A stretch of 10,575 bases of DNA from Armatimonadota bacterium. GTDB taxonomy: Bacteria > Armatimonadota > Zipacnadia > Zipacnadales > FEN-943. Below the pieces are notes generated by a model. The model was not told where the DNA came from, ran no database searches, and was given only the letters and a program-made list of their open reading frames with translations. Location of the stretch: positions 1 to 10,575 of the forward strand of contig JAKORR010000014.1 of the NCBI GenBank assembly GCA_029777735.1. The letters run 5' to 3'. This document shows, one piece after another, positions 1 through 7,363 of this stretch (position 1 is its first letter; each line of letters opens with the position of its first letter). Position numbers and translations under genes: made by a program.

Positions 1-302
1 GCGATGTCTATGACCACACCATCGAGGTAGCGGAGACTGTCGAAACCTTCCGCGAAATCCTGTCCGGCTTGCTCGACATCTACCTCTCCAGCGTCAGCAA
101 CCGAATGAACGAAATAATGAAGATTCTAACTATCATCGCAACAATATTCATGCCTTTGACCTTTATCGCCGGCATCTACGGAATGAACTTCAAGTACATG
201 CCCGAACTCGAGCAGCGGTGGGGGTATCCAGCGGTCTTAGGACTTATGGCCGGTGTGGCCGCCTGGATGATGGCCTACTTTCGCAAGAAGAAGTGGCTGT
301 GA
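1..302 (+). CDS. corA: CorA-family Mg2+/Co2+ transporter, C-terminal fragment
   Basis: This is the 3' end of a gene whose start lies outside the window; the frame is open from base 3 and ends at TGA 300-302, giving 99 visible residues. CorA proteins are pentameric inner-membrane channels for Mg2+ and Co2+. The fragment shows the end of the long stalk helix (E-T-F-R-E-I-L-S-G near residues 14-22, then YLSSVSNRMNEIMK), the first membrane helix (about residues 41-58), the diagnostic periplasmic GMN motif (YGMNF, G60-M61-N62) followed by MPEL, and a second membrane helix (about residues 74-92) ending in a basic cytoplasmic tail (RKKKWL). This order is characteristic of CorA. It converges on the minus-strand isomerase gene with a 172-bp gap in which no convincing terminator is seen. 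Family assignment is secure; ion preference is inferred from the family. Confidence 0.95.
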   Translation, partial: DVYDHTIEVAETVETFREILSGLLDIYLSSVSNRMNEIMKILTIIATIFMPLTFIAGIYGMNFKYMPELEQRWGYPAVLGLMAGVAAWMMAYFRKKKWL

Positions 303-474
303 CCGGAGGGGGCAGATGCCCACCCTGCCTCGCGAAGCGTGGACGGACCGCTAGCCATCAGGGCCTCGCGGAGCTTAGAGTCCAGAGGTGCAAGGGACCT
401 TCCCGCAGCCGCATGCAGGACTTAGCCCAGAGCGTGCTCAGGCGTCACCTCAGTCCAACGCGTCCCCCTTTCGC

Positions 475-1332
475 CTACAACCCCACCAGATAGCGCCCGA
501 TGCTCAACGCGTGGCTCAGGGCCGTATCCCGCACCTCGAAGGGTAGCGCCCGGAAGGAGTTGTGCGTCTCATAGTTGAAAGTGCCCTCGTACTCTATCGC
601 CTGCAGCCCAGCCATGACGTCGCTCCAATCGATCGTGCCATAGAAGGGCAGCACGTGCTGGTCGCCACGACCATCGTTGTCCGCTACGTGCAGGCACTTC
701 ACGCGCCGTCCCATCGCCCGCAACGCCTCCCCCTGCTTCAGCCCCTGCATGTGCGCGTGGCCCGTGTCCCAACATATGCCCACAAGCGGGCTGCCCAGGG
801 CATCCACCAGCTCCACGAGCTCCGCCGGAATTGCGCCATAGACCCGCCTGCGCCCAAACGTATCCGCCGTGTTCTCGACCGCGATGCCCACGCCCAGCTT
901 CTCGGCTATCGTCACCATCTCGCCGAACCAGTCTAGATTGCGCTGCCTAACCAGGGCCAGGTGCTCGACGTCGCAGTTGCCCGGGACGGCGCCGGGATGG
1001 AAGACCAACCACGGCACCTCGAGGATTGCCGCTGCTTCCATCGAGCGCAACGTCAGTTCCGTTATCCGCCGCGCGCGGTCCGAATCCTCAAGCTGGTTGT
1101 AGATAGGACTGTGGCCTTGGCCGAAGCGCACGCCGGAGGCCACGAGTTGGCGCTTCACACTCTCCGTCCAGCGCTGCCAGTCGTCGCCCACGAAGGGCGA
1201 CTCGTCGAAGACCCAGTCGCACAGGTTCCAGTCGAAGGCCCGGAAACCGATACGTGCCAGGCGCTCAAGACATTGTTCCATACTGATGTTTTGCGGGTCG
1301 TAGAGCACGTTGAGTGACGTAGACAGATCCAC
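475..1332 (-). CDS. Sugar phosphate isomerase/epimerase-like TIM-barrel protein
   Basis: The product is 285 aa, a normal length for the xylose-isomerase-like TIM-barrel (AP endonuclease family 2) superfamily, which includes sugar isomerases and epimerases using a divalent metal. Visible landmarks are H74 (GQGHSP), H112 (VFHPG), E153 (AVENT), D189 and H192 (CWDTGHAH), H215 (LHVADN), the G-R-G-D-Q-H loop at 221-226 and E255 (NYET). E153, D189, H215 and E255 sit where metal ligands are usually found. The start is GTG 1330-1332, chosen because a good Shine-Dalgarno (CCTCCC on the plus strand, 1341-1346) lies 8 nt upstream. There is no signal peptide, so it should be cytoplasmic. It is last in the minus-strand run, 80 bp after the HAD gene. 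The substrate cannot be read from sequence; inosose, ketose and tagatose epimerases are all possible. Confidence 0.88.
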   Translation of the reverse strand: MDLSTSLNVLYDPQNISMEQCLERLARIGFRAFDWNLCDWVFDESPFVGDDWQRWTESVKRQLVASGVRFGQGHSPIYNQLEDSDRARRITELTLRSMEAAAILEVPWLVFHPGAVPGNCDVEHLALVRQRNLDWFGEMVTIAEKLGVGIAVENTADTFGRRRVYGAIPAELVELVDALGSPLVGICWDTGHAHMQGLKQGEALRAMGRRVKCLHVADNDGRGDQHVLPFYGTIDWSDVMAGLQAIEYEGTFNYETHNSFRALPFEVRDTALSHALSIGRYLVGL

Positions 1333-1340
1333 AACAAGAC

Positions 1341-1346
1341 CCTCCC
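1341..1346 (-). promoter_or_regulatory. Shine-Dalgarno deciding the GTG start of the TIM-barrel gene
   Basis: On the minus strand this reads GGGAGG, 8 nt before GTG 1332-1330. It supports a non-ATG start. Confidence 0.7.
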
Positions 1347-1412
1347 AGAGATGGCTCCCTCACGCTAACAGGTTTCAGAACCGAGGCAATTATGTGCTGC
1401 CGGCCAGGCGCC

Positions 1413-2225
1413 TCAGGGAATCAGCCCGCGGTCGCGATAGGTCTGGATGATCTCCGCCACGCCAGCCCCGGCTGTCGCCGAGGCAACCACTCCACCGGCG
1501 TTGCGGACCGCCTCCTGGATAACATCGTCTGCATTGCCCACAGCGCCGGTCCAGAAGCCCAGGCTGCCGTCAAGCATGTCCATGTCGTTAAGCGTATCGC
1601 CCATCGCCAGCACGTTCCGCGGCCCGAGGCCTTTGCTCTCCGCAACTCGCAGCAACGACTTGCCCTTGCCTGCTGTGGCAAGGACCACATGGGCCATGAG
1701 CCTATTGCGGTGAGTGCGCGCTAGGTGTATATCGGCAACCCAGCGCGCCAGGTGCTCACGGGCGGTCTCGGCTTCCTCGGCGCTGGCAAAGTGCACCTCC
1801 AGGCCGTAGTCGCCCCAGAGGATGAAGCGGCGGATCTTGAGTCCCTCGGCCTCCAAAGCCTGCACGAACTCCGTCTCGTGGGGCACGAGAATCCGAGCTA
1901 GCTCCGCTACCTCTTCACAGCGGCAGCGATTCCACTCGATATCGGGCATCATCTGGCCGTCACGGATCCAGTAGATAAAGGCCTCGCGCGCCGCCACAAA
2001 GGACGGGAAGGGCTTACCCCAGTCAAGCCCGGCGCCTTCTAGGAGGTCGCGCATTTCCCACCAGTAACGTCCCGAGACAATTCCGACCTCCAAGCCGCCG
2101 CGGATCAGGTCCGACAATAGGTCCAGCGTCTGGCGGGGAACATAAGGCCCATTCTCGTTATAATCCACAAGCGTCAGATCGAAATCCATACCTATAATGG
2201 CGATTGTATTGCTATTAATTATCAT
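1413..2225 (-). CDS. HAD-superfamily hydrolase (type IIB, Cof/sucrose-phosphatase-like)
   Basis: This 270-aa protein carries the HAD phosphatase motifs in order: motif I D14-F-D16-L-T18, with D14 the expected nucleophile and D16 the acid/base; motif II S51 in IVSGRY; motif III probably K187 in AGKGKS; and motif IV G209-D210-T-L-N213-D214 with its second acidic residue. The roughly 130 residues between motifs II and III match a C2 cap, as in the Cof/sucrose-phosphatase-like group that removes phosphate from sugars and other small metabolites. No signal peptide is seen. The start is ATG 2223-2225 with AGGA a few bases upstream; an internal ATG at residue 13 would leave the nucleophile at position 2 and is less likely. 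The start is 8 bp from the end of the broken frame upstream, so both probably share a transcript. The substrate is unknown. Confidence 0.88.
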   Translation of the reverse strand: MIINSNTIAIIGMDFDLTLVDYNENGPYVPRQTLDLLSDLIRGGLEVGIVSGRYWWEMRDLLEGAGLDWGKPFPSFVAAREAFIYWIRDGQMMPDIEWNRCRCEEVAELARILVPHETEFVQALEAEGLKIRRFILWGDYGLEVHFASAEEAETAREHLARWVADIHLARTHRNRLMAHVVLATAGKGKSLLRVAESKGLGPRNVLAMGDTLNDMDMLDGSLGFWTGAVGNADDVIQEAVRNAGGVVASATAGAGVAEIIQTYRDRGLIP

Positions 2226-2532
2226 GTGTCTTCCTATAGATCGGACTGAGGCGGCCTACCGATCCATATGGGATCAGTGAAGGCAATACAGCCTGTGTGA
2301 AGTAATGGTTCCATGCAGTGCATATCCTGTGGCCACTTGTTCTCGCGGACGAAGGTTCGCACGTGGCTAGGGACGATCCCAAGGCCGGCCACTATAGCGA
2401 TGTAGACTTTGCCTTCGGACACGCGCACCTCGAAATCCAGCGGTGCACCATCATCGTCGAGCGACAGTCATAGCTCCCACAGACCTGCGACTGGCAAGAT
2501 CCGTGGGCCGGTGGTCGGATCCCAGAGGCAGA

Positions 2533-2560
2533 CCTCGTCCCGGACACGCCCGGGACCCAC
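2533..2560 (-). repeat. 28-bp palindromic direct repeat, copy 1
   Basis: This is identical over 28 bp to the copy at 2594-2621. Each copy contains a perfect 7-bp inverted repeat, GTCCCGG (2537-2543) and CCGGGAC (2550-2556), around a 6-nt loop, so it would fold into a strong hairpin. The two copies are 61 bp apart start to start with a 33-bp unique spacer. It may be a REP-type palindrome or one repeat of a minimal CRISPR-like unit. Confidence 0.85.
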
Positions 2561-2593
2561 GCGCCTTCCGTTTTCGCCTACTCCGCTGGTTGC

Positions 2594-2621
2594 CCTCGTC
2601 CCGGACACGCCCGGGACCCAC
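2594..2621 (-). repeat. 28-bp palindromic direct repeat, copy 2
   Basis: This is an exact copy of 2533-2560, with stem halves at 2598-2604 and 2611-2617. The 61-bp offset is not a multiple of three, so the copies are translated differently in the surrounding frame (VPGVSGTR here, GPGRVRDE in copy 1). A duplicated protein motif is therefore not the reason for the conservation. Flanking bases diverge immediately on both sides. Confidence 0.85.
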
Positions 2622-2754
2622 ACGAAGATACAAACGTCTCCCTTCCCTCCGTGCCGCAGACAGGCGTCCGTGGCTGTTTCCATGTAGTCCATCAATCGAT
2701 CTACCCTCACTCCGGGGTCGGGGTCGAAGGGCAAGCCCGGTCTGTCGCGAGCGT

Positions 2755-4437
2755 CTACTGGGCCGGACTGACTGTCACAATCGTCTCCTCGCCGGCGGCG
2801 TCGACGAGGACTCGCACGATCGTGACGTTGCCCGCGTCAAGGTGCTGGACGATGCGTCCCGCGTCGACCTGATAGCGCCCCCGCGGCATGATGAACTGCA
2901 CTGACAGCCCACTCAGATCGCTGTAGGGCACCATTTTATCTTCTGTCGGCGGCTGCACAAAGTACTCGGATACGCCCTCGTACTTCGCGGCAGGCTTGGT
3001 TGCGCCTCGCGACTTCACTAGGGCAGTTACCCTGGGCGAACGCCCATCGTTGGCGGGAGCGTAGGATACTGACGGTAGGATAATCTCGTCGGAGATACCC
3101 AGCCGTCCGGCCTCCAGGTCCACGTCGGCTACCCGCGCGGTATAGTGCAGGCCACCCCACCCGTGCATGGTCATCACAGCCATGGAGTCAAGGAATAGGC
3201 GCTCGAACTCGTGTGAATAGGCCCCACGCACATGGCGGGGCCTCAGGAAGCCGGCCCTAGCCTCCGGAAACTCGAAGTGCCTGCCCGGTGGCTGCCAGCG
3301 CTCTTGATGACCGGCCAGGCAGAGGAGACGTCGATTGGGCTGCGCAGCGAACCGCTCCAACGCGGCCCGAACCATCTGCCCCTGCGCTTCGGGCATGTAC
3401 CAGTCGGCTTGGTATAGGTCGAAGCTGCGCACCAGGCCAATGGCCGGGCCCACTGCGCGGGTTTGAACGGGCGGGCCAAAGTAGTACTCGTGGCCCTCCT
3501 GCGTGATAGCCGCATCGTGGTTGCCAAAGGCCAGGAACACAGGCACCTGGGAGTAGTGGCGCAACATGTGCCAGAACATGGCCACGTGATCGTCGCCCTC
3601 AAAGCCGATGTCGTCGCCTAGACTAACCCACAGGGCGTCGAGAAGCGAAGCCGCACGGAAGTAGTCGGCCTGGCGCTCGCCGTCGACGCCGGGAAGACCC
3701 ACGTAGAAATCGAAATGCCAGTCGGCATGCAGAAGAAGGCGAAAGCGATTGGGATAAGCCGCCAGTACACGCACGGCCACGGGCTGTTCGCAGATATGCC
3801 TGGCTCCCGAAGCATCAGTGCAGAACAGCCGAAGGTGATAGGTCCCCGGCGGCGTGTCCTCCGGAACTCGTAGCGAGAGCCTCCAGCCTGGGCGCGTATC
3901 GTTCCACACGGCCTGCTCGCCGAAGGTTACCTCATCCATCTCCAGGGGAAGCGTCTGGTAGTCAGTGAATAGCCAGGCGGCCCACTGGCGGGCATCGCGG
4001 GTGGCTGCGGCCTCGACGGGCACCGTTTCGCCGGGCAGGCAAAACTCAGCCATGCCCGCGCGGGGCGTGACGATGAGGCGAAAGTCCGGATCGGGCGCAA
4101 GCTCAGCATCGCAGCGCACCTCGCCAGTGGCCGGAACCGCCACTGGGCGCCTCTGGGGCAAGAAGGCAGGACGGATCAGCTCGACCTCGTAGTCGCCAGC
4201 GGGCAGTTCGAGGGCGAAGGCGCCGCTCAGATCCGTGCGGCCGATCTGGAGCAGTTTGCCGTCCTGCCAGACTCGCACGCTTACCCAGCCGAGAGTGGTC
4301 TTGCCCTTGCGCCAGGACAAAGGATCGGCTTTGCCCGTCACCTTGCCGGTGAGAGTCCCAGCTTGTACAGTTACCGCGTAAGCGGCAAACAAAGCAAGCA
4401 GTAGCAAACACGACATTCTTATCACATATAGTTTCAT
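2755..4437 (-). CDS. Exported calcineurin-like metallophosphoesterase B with N-terminal beta-domain
   Basis: The 560-aa product starts with a likely signal peptide (residues 1-26, hydrophobic LLLLALFAA, cleavage after VQA), so it should act outside the cytoplasm. Residues 28-115 look like a carboxypeptidase-regulatory/transthyretin-like beta-domain (GRTDLSGAFALELPAGDYEVEL), followed by a second beta-sandwich-like stretch to about 227. The metallophosphoesterase core follows: D239-W-H241, G274-D275, G305-N-H307-D, and G376-H377. The final motif, normally GHxH, is replaced by H425-G-W-G-G-L-H431. Such enzymes hydrolyse phosphomonoesters or diesters with a two-metal centre. The start ATG 4435-4437 has no good Shine-Dalgarno, but it gives the full signal peptide. 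It lies 49 bp after metallophosphoesterase A, and its last codons overlap the open frame of the broken gene. The substrate is unknown; the altered last motif might mean altered activity. Confidence 0.87.
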   Translation of the reverse strand: MKLYVIRMSCLLLLALFAAYAVTVQAGTLTGKVTGKADPLSWRKGKTTLGWVSVRVWQDGKLLQIGRTDLSGAFALELPAGDYEVELIRPAFLPQRRPVAVPATGEVRCDAELAPDPDFRLIVTPRAGMAEFCLPGETVPVEAAATRDARQWAAWLFTDYQTLPLEMDEVTFGEQAVWNDTRPGWRLSLRVPEDTPPGTYHLRLFCTDASGARHICEQPVAVRVLAAYPNRFRLLLHADWHFDFYVGLPGVDGERQADYFRAASLLDALWVSLGDDIGFEGDDHVAMFWHMLRHYSQVPVFLAFGNHDAAITQEGHEYYFGPPVQTRAVGPAIGLVRSFDLYQADWYMPEAQGQMVRAALERFAAQPNRRLLCLAGHQERWQPPGRHFEFPEARAGFLRPRHVRGAYSHEFERLFLDSMAVMTMHGWGGLHYTARVADVDLEAGRLGISDEIILPSVSYAPANDGRSPRVTALVKSRGATKPAAKYEGVSEYFVQPPTEDKMVPYSDLSGLSVQFIMPRGRYQVDAGRIVQHLDAGNVTIVRVLVDAAGEETIVTVSPAQ

Positions 4438-4486
4438 ATTAGACGCAATCCCATTGAACTTGCTCTAGAAGGTGGCGTGTATTGCC

Positions 4487-6298
4487 CTATTTGGACACGC
4501 CCCCTTGATATGCAAGATCGATATAGAAGGTCTGCTCCGGGGCCTGCCCCTCACTCCTGGTGCGCAGGGACATGAGTTGTGACGGGGGGAAGCGCAGGTC
4601 ACGCAACTGGAACCCGTCATAGTCGAGCCACACGTGCGAGACGGTCAGCCTATCGTAACCTTGGTCGCGCGGAGCGGCCCGGAAGGTAACTGCGTTAAGG
4701 CACTGTAGGCGTTCCTGGGGCACGTCCACCGATAGTTCCTTACCCTGGACCGCGTCGGCGGGGATGATCATCAGCTCCTGTCCGTTGAGCAGCACCCTGT
4801 TCCCAGGGCCCGCGACGCCCGCGATCCGGAAACGGAGCCTGGCCGGTCCCTGGGCCTGGAAGGTCGCGGGCTTGCCATTGACTACGAGCATCGGGCGAAC
4901 CTCCTGCCAGCTTCTATCGCCCGCGTGGGCTCTGTAGACTACCTCGTAAAAACCGTCCTCCAGGTCGGACAGGTCGATCTCGGCCTTGAAGGCCTGCGCC
5001 AGCGCCCCGCGGCGAGTGAGCGCTGCATGTGCCGCCTTGCCCGCAACCAAGACCTCGACCACCGTGATTTCGCCCTTGAGGTCGCTTACAACACCCTCAA
5101 AGACCTGCCGGCCGGACGTAACCGTTCCGTACCCGGGCTCCGCTACGTCGAAGGATCTCTCTTCCTGGTAGTCTAGGAAGACCCACTCCACGTCTTCGCC
5201 TGTTACGTGGTAAAGCACATATCCGAAGGGGTCCGGTGGGAAGGGTAGGAGGCCGTGCCAGGCGTAGGAGACAGCGCCGCCCATGATTTGTGGAACGCCG
5301 CTCCAAGGTCGGATGACGCGTCCGTGACCGTGACCACAGAGCGTGGCCAGTAGCTTCTTGTTCTCGAGAGCCTTCGCGAGCCGTTGCTCGGTCGGGCGAT
5401 TCTCCAGGGGTTCATGCACCATGAGAACAATCGGCTCATCCACGCCCACGGTCGCCAGGTACGCCTCGGCCCAGCTCGCCGACTGTTCCGTCAACCCGTA
5501 GGTGGGCGACCGGCCTTTCAGTATGGTGCCGTCCAGTGCGATGAAGTGGCACGGCCCATAGCGGAAGACGTAGGTCATCGGACCGTACCGCTGCCGATAC
5601 GCGCCCTTGCCGAAGCTCGGGTCGGTCTCTGCCACGGCGTCGTTGAACACTCCGACGTGCTCATGGTTGCCTGGCAAGTTGCGCAGGGGCGGCCTCAGCG
5701 CCGCGACGTGGCTGTCGTACAGGTCAAAGAGTACCTCGGCCCGGTCGACGTTCACGCGATTCGTGTCGATCACCAGGTCGCCTGTGTGCACGACGAAGGC
5801 CACGGGCACCTCGAGGGCATTGACGTGGTGCACATAGGCGTCGAACAGGTCTGTAGCGCCCTCGCGGAGGTGTATGTCGGTGCCCTGGACGAAGAAGAAG
5901 TCTGATGGCTGGTCTTCTCTACGCAGGGCGAAGTCAAGGGTGCCACCGGCTGCGCCATCCGGCAGATAGGCCCACCAGCTGCCCTCAGGCCAGGTGCCAG
6001 GCCGGTTCACGACGAAGACGACAGCTGGACCGGCAGGTGCCTCCAGCTTGTATCGGCCTTCGGCGTCGGTGCGCACCAGTATCTGCTCGTCGGCGACAAA
6101 GCAGTCTGCTACGCCAGTCTCGCCGACGTCATAGGCGCCGTTTCCATTCACGTCCAGGAATACCCTTCCCGTCACGGGAGCGGCCAGCGCGCCCCCGAGC
6201 AATGACAGACAGAGAATCAGGACAGCCACGGTCAGGACCCTGAGCCGGGCACTGTGTAGTTGGCCACGCCGCATGTCGAAGAGCTCAGAAGTCAGCAC
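4487..6298 (-). CDS. Exported calcineurin-like metallophosphoesterase A with SdrD-like N-terminal domain
   Basis: The 603-aa product has a signal peptide (basic RRGQLHSARLR, hydrophobic residues 21-38, cleavage near ALA-AP at 39-41). Residues 43-88 form an SdrD B-like domain with a calcium-loop pattern (D49-V-N51-G-N53-G, then D57-V-G-E60-T-G-V-A-D) and TDAEGRYKL. The metallophosphoesterase motifs are complete: D141-I-H143, G173-D174, G210-N-H212-E213, H295 (MVHEP) and G322-H323-G-H325. A C-terminal beta-rich region follows from about 380. It probably removes phosphate from an extracellular or periplasmic substrate. The GTG start at 6296-6298 is supported by GAGG about 4 nt upstream; ATG 6274 (residue 9) is an alternative that keeps the signal peptide. 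It lies 122 bp downstream of the aldolase and 49 bp upstream of the paralogous metallophosphoesterase B. Specificity cannot be told from sequence. Confidence 0.9.
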   Translation of the reverse strand: MLTSELFDMRRGQLHSARLRVLTVAVLILCLSLLGGALAAPVTGRVFLDVNGNGAYDVGETGVADCFVADEQILVRTDAEGRYKLEAPAGPAVVFVVNRPGTWPEGSWWAYLPDGAAGGTLDFALRREDQPSDFFFVQGTDIHLREGATDLFDAYVHHVNALEVPVAFVVHTGDLVIDTNRVNVDRAEVLFDLYDSHVAALRPPLRNLPGNHEHVGVFNDAVAETDPSFGKGAYRQRYGPMTYVFRYGPCHFIALDGTILKGRSPTYGLTEQSASWAEAYLATVGVDEPIVLMVHEPLENRPTEQRLAKALENKKLLATLCGHGHGRVIRPWSGVPQIMGGAVSYAWHGLLPFPPDPFGYVLYHVTGEDVEWVFLDYQEERSFDVAEPGYGTVTSGRQVFEGVVSDLKGEITVVEVLVAGKAAHAALTRRGALAQAFKAEIDLSDLEDGFYEVVYRAHAGDRSWQEVRPMLVVNGKPATFQAQGPARLRFRIAGVAGPGNRVLLNGQELMIIPADAVQGKELSVDVPQERLQCLNAVTFRAAPRDQGYDRLTVSHVWLDYDGFQLRDLRFPPSQLMSLRTRSEGQAPEQTFYIDLAYQGGVSK

Positions 6299-6420
6299 GT
6301 TGCCTCATCTCACTTTATGTCGGTAAGTGGCTGCCACGCCGGGGCCGGGCTGTGTCACAGTCTTTCCTACCTGTGGCAAGGGAGGAACATGAAGTGTCCT
6401 AAAGATTCTCCCAGCATCCG

Positions 6421-7191
6421 CTAGCTCAACGCTTTTAGGTAGTCGTCCATCATGGCCTGCAGACCGGTCTTGAGCGCAGCCACGTCGGAGCCACACAGGA
6501 GCAGGGTCACGCCCTTGTCGCGCCACAGAAGGTACTCTGAGGTCTTGCCCGGAACACCTGTCAGCTTGCCGTAGCGCGCCGCGACGGCGAGCGTCCGGTC
6601 GGTCATCTCCTCGACCTTGGGATGGGTCAGGTTGCCGGGCACACCCAGGGAGGACGAGAGGTCGCCGCGGCCGACGAAGAGGGCATCGAGGCCGGGGACC
6701 TGCGCGATGTCCTCGGCAGCTTCGACCGCTTCCAGCGTCTCGATCTGAGCCATCAGGCAGATCTCGTCGTTGACGCGCTCGTGCTCCGCCACCAAGCTGT
6801 CGAAGAGGGCGTAGCGAAACGCGCGGCTACTGCCGTAGTGGCCTCGCTCGCCCTGAGGCCCAAACCGCGCGTGCCTTACGAGCTCCCGGGCTGGCTCGGG
6901 CGAGTTGACCATCGGCACGTCGATTACATCGGGCCCGCACTCTGCTGCCCGCAGCACATTGTCCCGGCTGGCGTTGGGCACGCGAATCAGCACCAGCATC
7001 CCCATCGCCTGAGCCAAGGCGCACATATCTGTGGCCTCGGCGAAGGTGACCGTCACGTGTTCCATCTCGATCCACAGAACGTCATAGCCTATCCGAGCCA
7101 CCATCTCGACGTACATCGGGTTGTGCCGCTGCACGGAGACTGTAAGCAAGGGGCCACCTTTGCGCCGGGCAGCTTGCTCCAAGCGGTTCAC
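6421..7191 (-). CDS. HpcH/HpaI-family class II aldolase
   Basis: With the start at GTG 7189-7191 the product is 256 aa, the normal length for this family of metal-dependent pyruvate-type aldolases that split or form 2-keto acids. The key residues then fall at H45 (EMEH), R70 (LIRVPN), E151 (AQIET) and D177 (GRGDLS), almost the same numbers as the catalytic and metal residues of E. coli HpaI (H45, R70, E149, D175, from memory). VPMVNSPEPAR and SLGVPGNLTHP are also typical. Position 42, Asp in HpaI, is Glu here. The open frame extends to 7482, but that part has no family similarity and would overlap miaA; an AGAGGAG 9 nt before GTG 7191 settles the start. No signal peptide is seen, so it is cytoplasmic. 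It is the first gene of the minus-strand run. The substrate may be a sugar-derived 2-keto acid, but this is inference. Confidence 0.92.
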   Translation of the reverse strand: MNRLEQAARRKGGPLLTVSVQRHNPMYVEMVARIGYDVLWIEMEHVTVTFAEATDMCALAQAMGMLVLIRVPNASRDNVLRAAECGPDVIDVPMVNSPEPARELVRHARFGPQGERGHYGSSRAFRYALFDSLVAEHERVNDEICLMAQIETLEAVEAAEDIAQVPGLDALFVGRGDLSSSLGVPGNLTHPKVEEMTDRTLAVAARYGKLTGVPGKTSEYLLWRDKGVTLLLCGSDVAALKTGLQAMMDDYLKALS

Positions 7192-7200
7192 ACCTATCAA

Positions 7201-7207
7201 CTCCTCT
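7201..7207 (-). promoter_or_regulatory. Shine-Dalgarno deciding the GTG start of the aldolase
   Basis: On the minus strand this reads AGAGGAG, separated by 9 nt from GTG 7191-7189. It is the reason for rejecting the longer open frame that begins at 7482. Confidence 0.75.
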
Positions 7208-7363
7208 TGCGGCCCGGCGCGGTACCCTTCCCCTACCACACCGGCTGGCAGAGCGATTCGCCGTCGCCAGTCGTGAGTCCTCCTCATGAACAACCAAGGG
7301 CCTTTGGACAGCCACAACGCTACGGTGTTGCTTGTTCGCAGGGCGCTGGTTAAGCTTGGGCCG

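Larger units (their letters stand above)
2234..2734 (-). pseudogene. Broken reading frame with in-frame TGA, family not identified
   Basis: Two open segments in the same minus-strand frame, 2734-2471 and 2467-2237, are separated only by a TGA at 2468-2470; the frame then ends at TAG 2234-2236. Reading across gives about 165 residues: a first part with DYMETATDACLRHGG and GDVCIFVWVPG, then VCLWDPTTGPRILPVAGLWEL, the stop, and LSLDDDGAPLDFEVRVSEGKVYIA ending with HTGCIAFTDPIWIG. The last phrase resembles the closing strand of beta-sandwich tails of secreted hydrolases (for example PHP/CehA-like metallohydrolases); this is a weak impression. No convincing start exists: TTG 2734 lacks a Shine-Dalgarno, and a TTG-ATG pair near 2696 has only AGGG before it. 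The first half contains both 28-bp palindromic repeats. TGA ends several intact neighbours, so it means stop here. Most likely a decayed gene or sequencing error; the upstream half might instead be non-coding. Confidence 0.5.

Noticed and set aside
303..474. Terminator or RNA gene in the convergent gap after corA
   Set aside because: Only four-base stems (for example GGGC/GCCC near 310-321) without a T-run are present. No tRNA-like cloverleaf was found.
218..493. 91-aa plus-strand reading frame after corA
   Set aside because: It overlaps corA in another frame and runs into the antisense of the isomerase gene. Composition is Arg/Pro-rich, like a shadow frame, with no Shine-Dalgarno or recognisable motif.
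2468..2470. Selenocysteine or recoded tryptophan at the in-frame TGA
   Set aside because: TGA ends CorA, the HAD gene and the oxidoreductase gene, so it is a stop in this genome. No stem-loop of bacterial SECIS type is evident directly downstream; only an 8-bp palindrome GGTGCACC is present.
6350..6360. CTGTGTCACAG palindrome between aldolase and metallophosphoesterase A
   Set aside because: Five-base arms around one base are short enough to be chance. It occurs once, with no promoter boxes recognised beside it.
6622..7353. 243-aa plus-strand frame opposite the aldolase
   Set aside because: It lies antisense to a well-supported aldolase gene and has no family features. Long antisense frames are common in GC-rich DNA.
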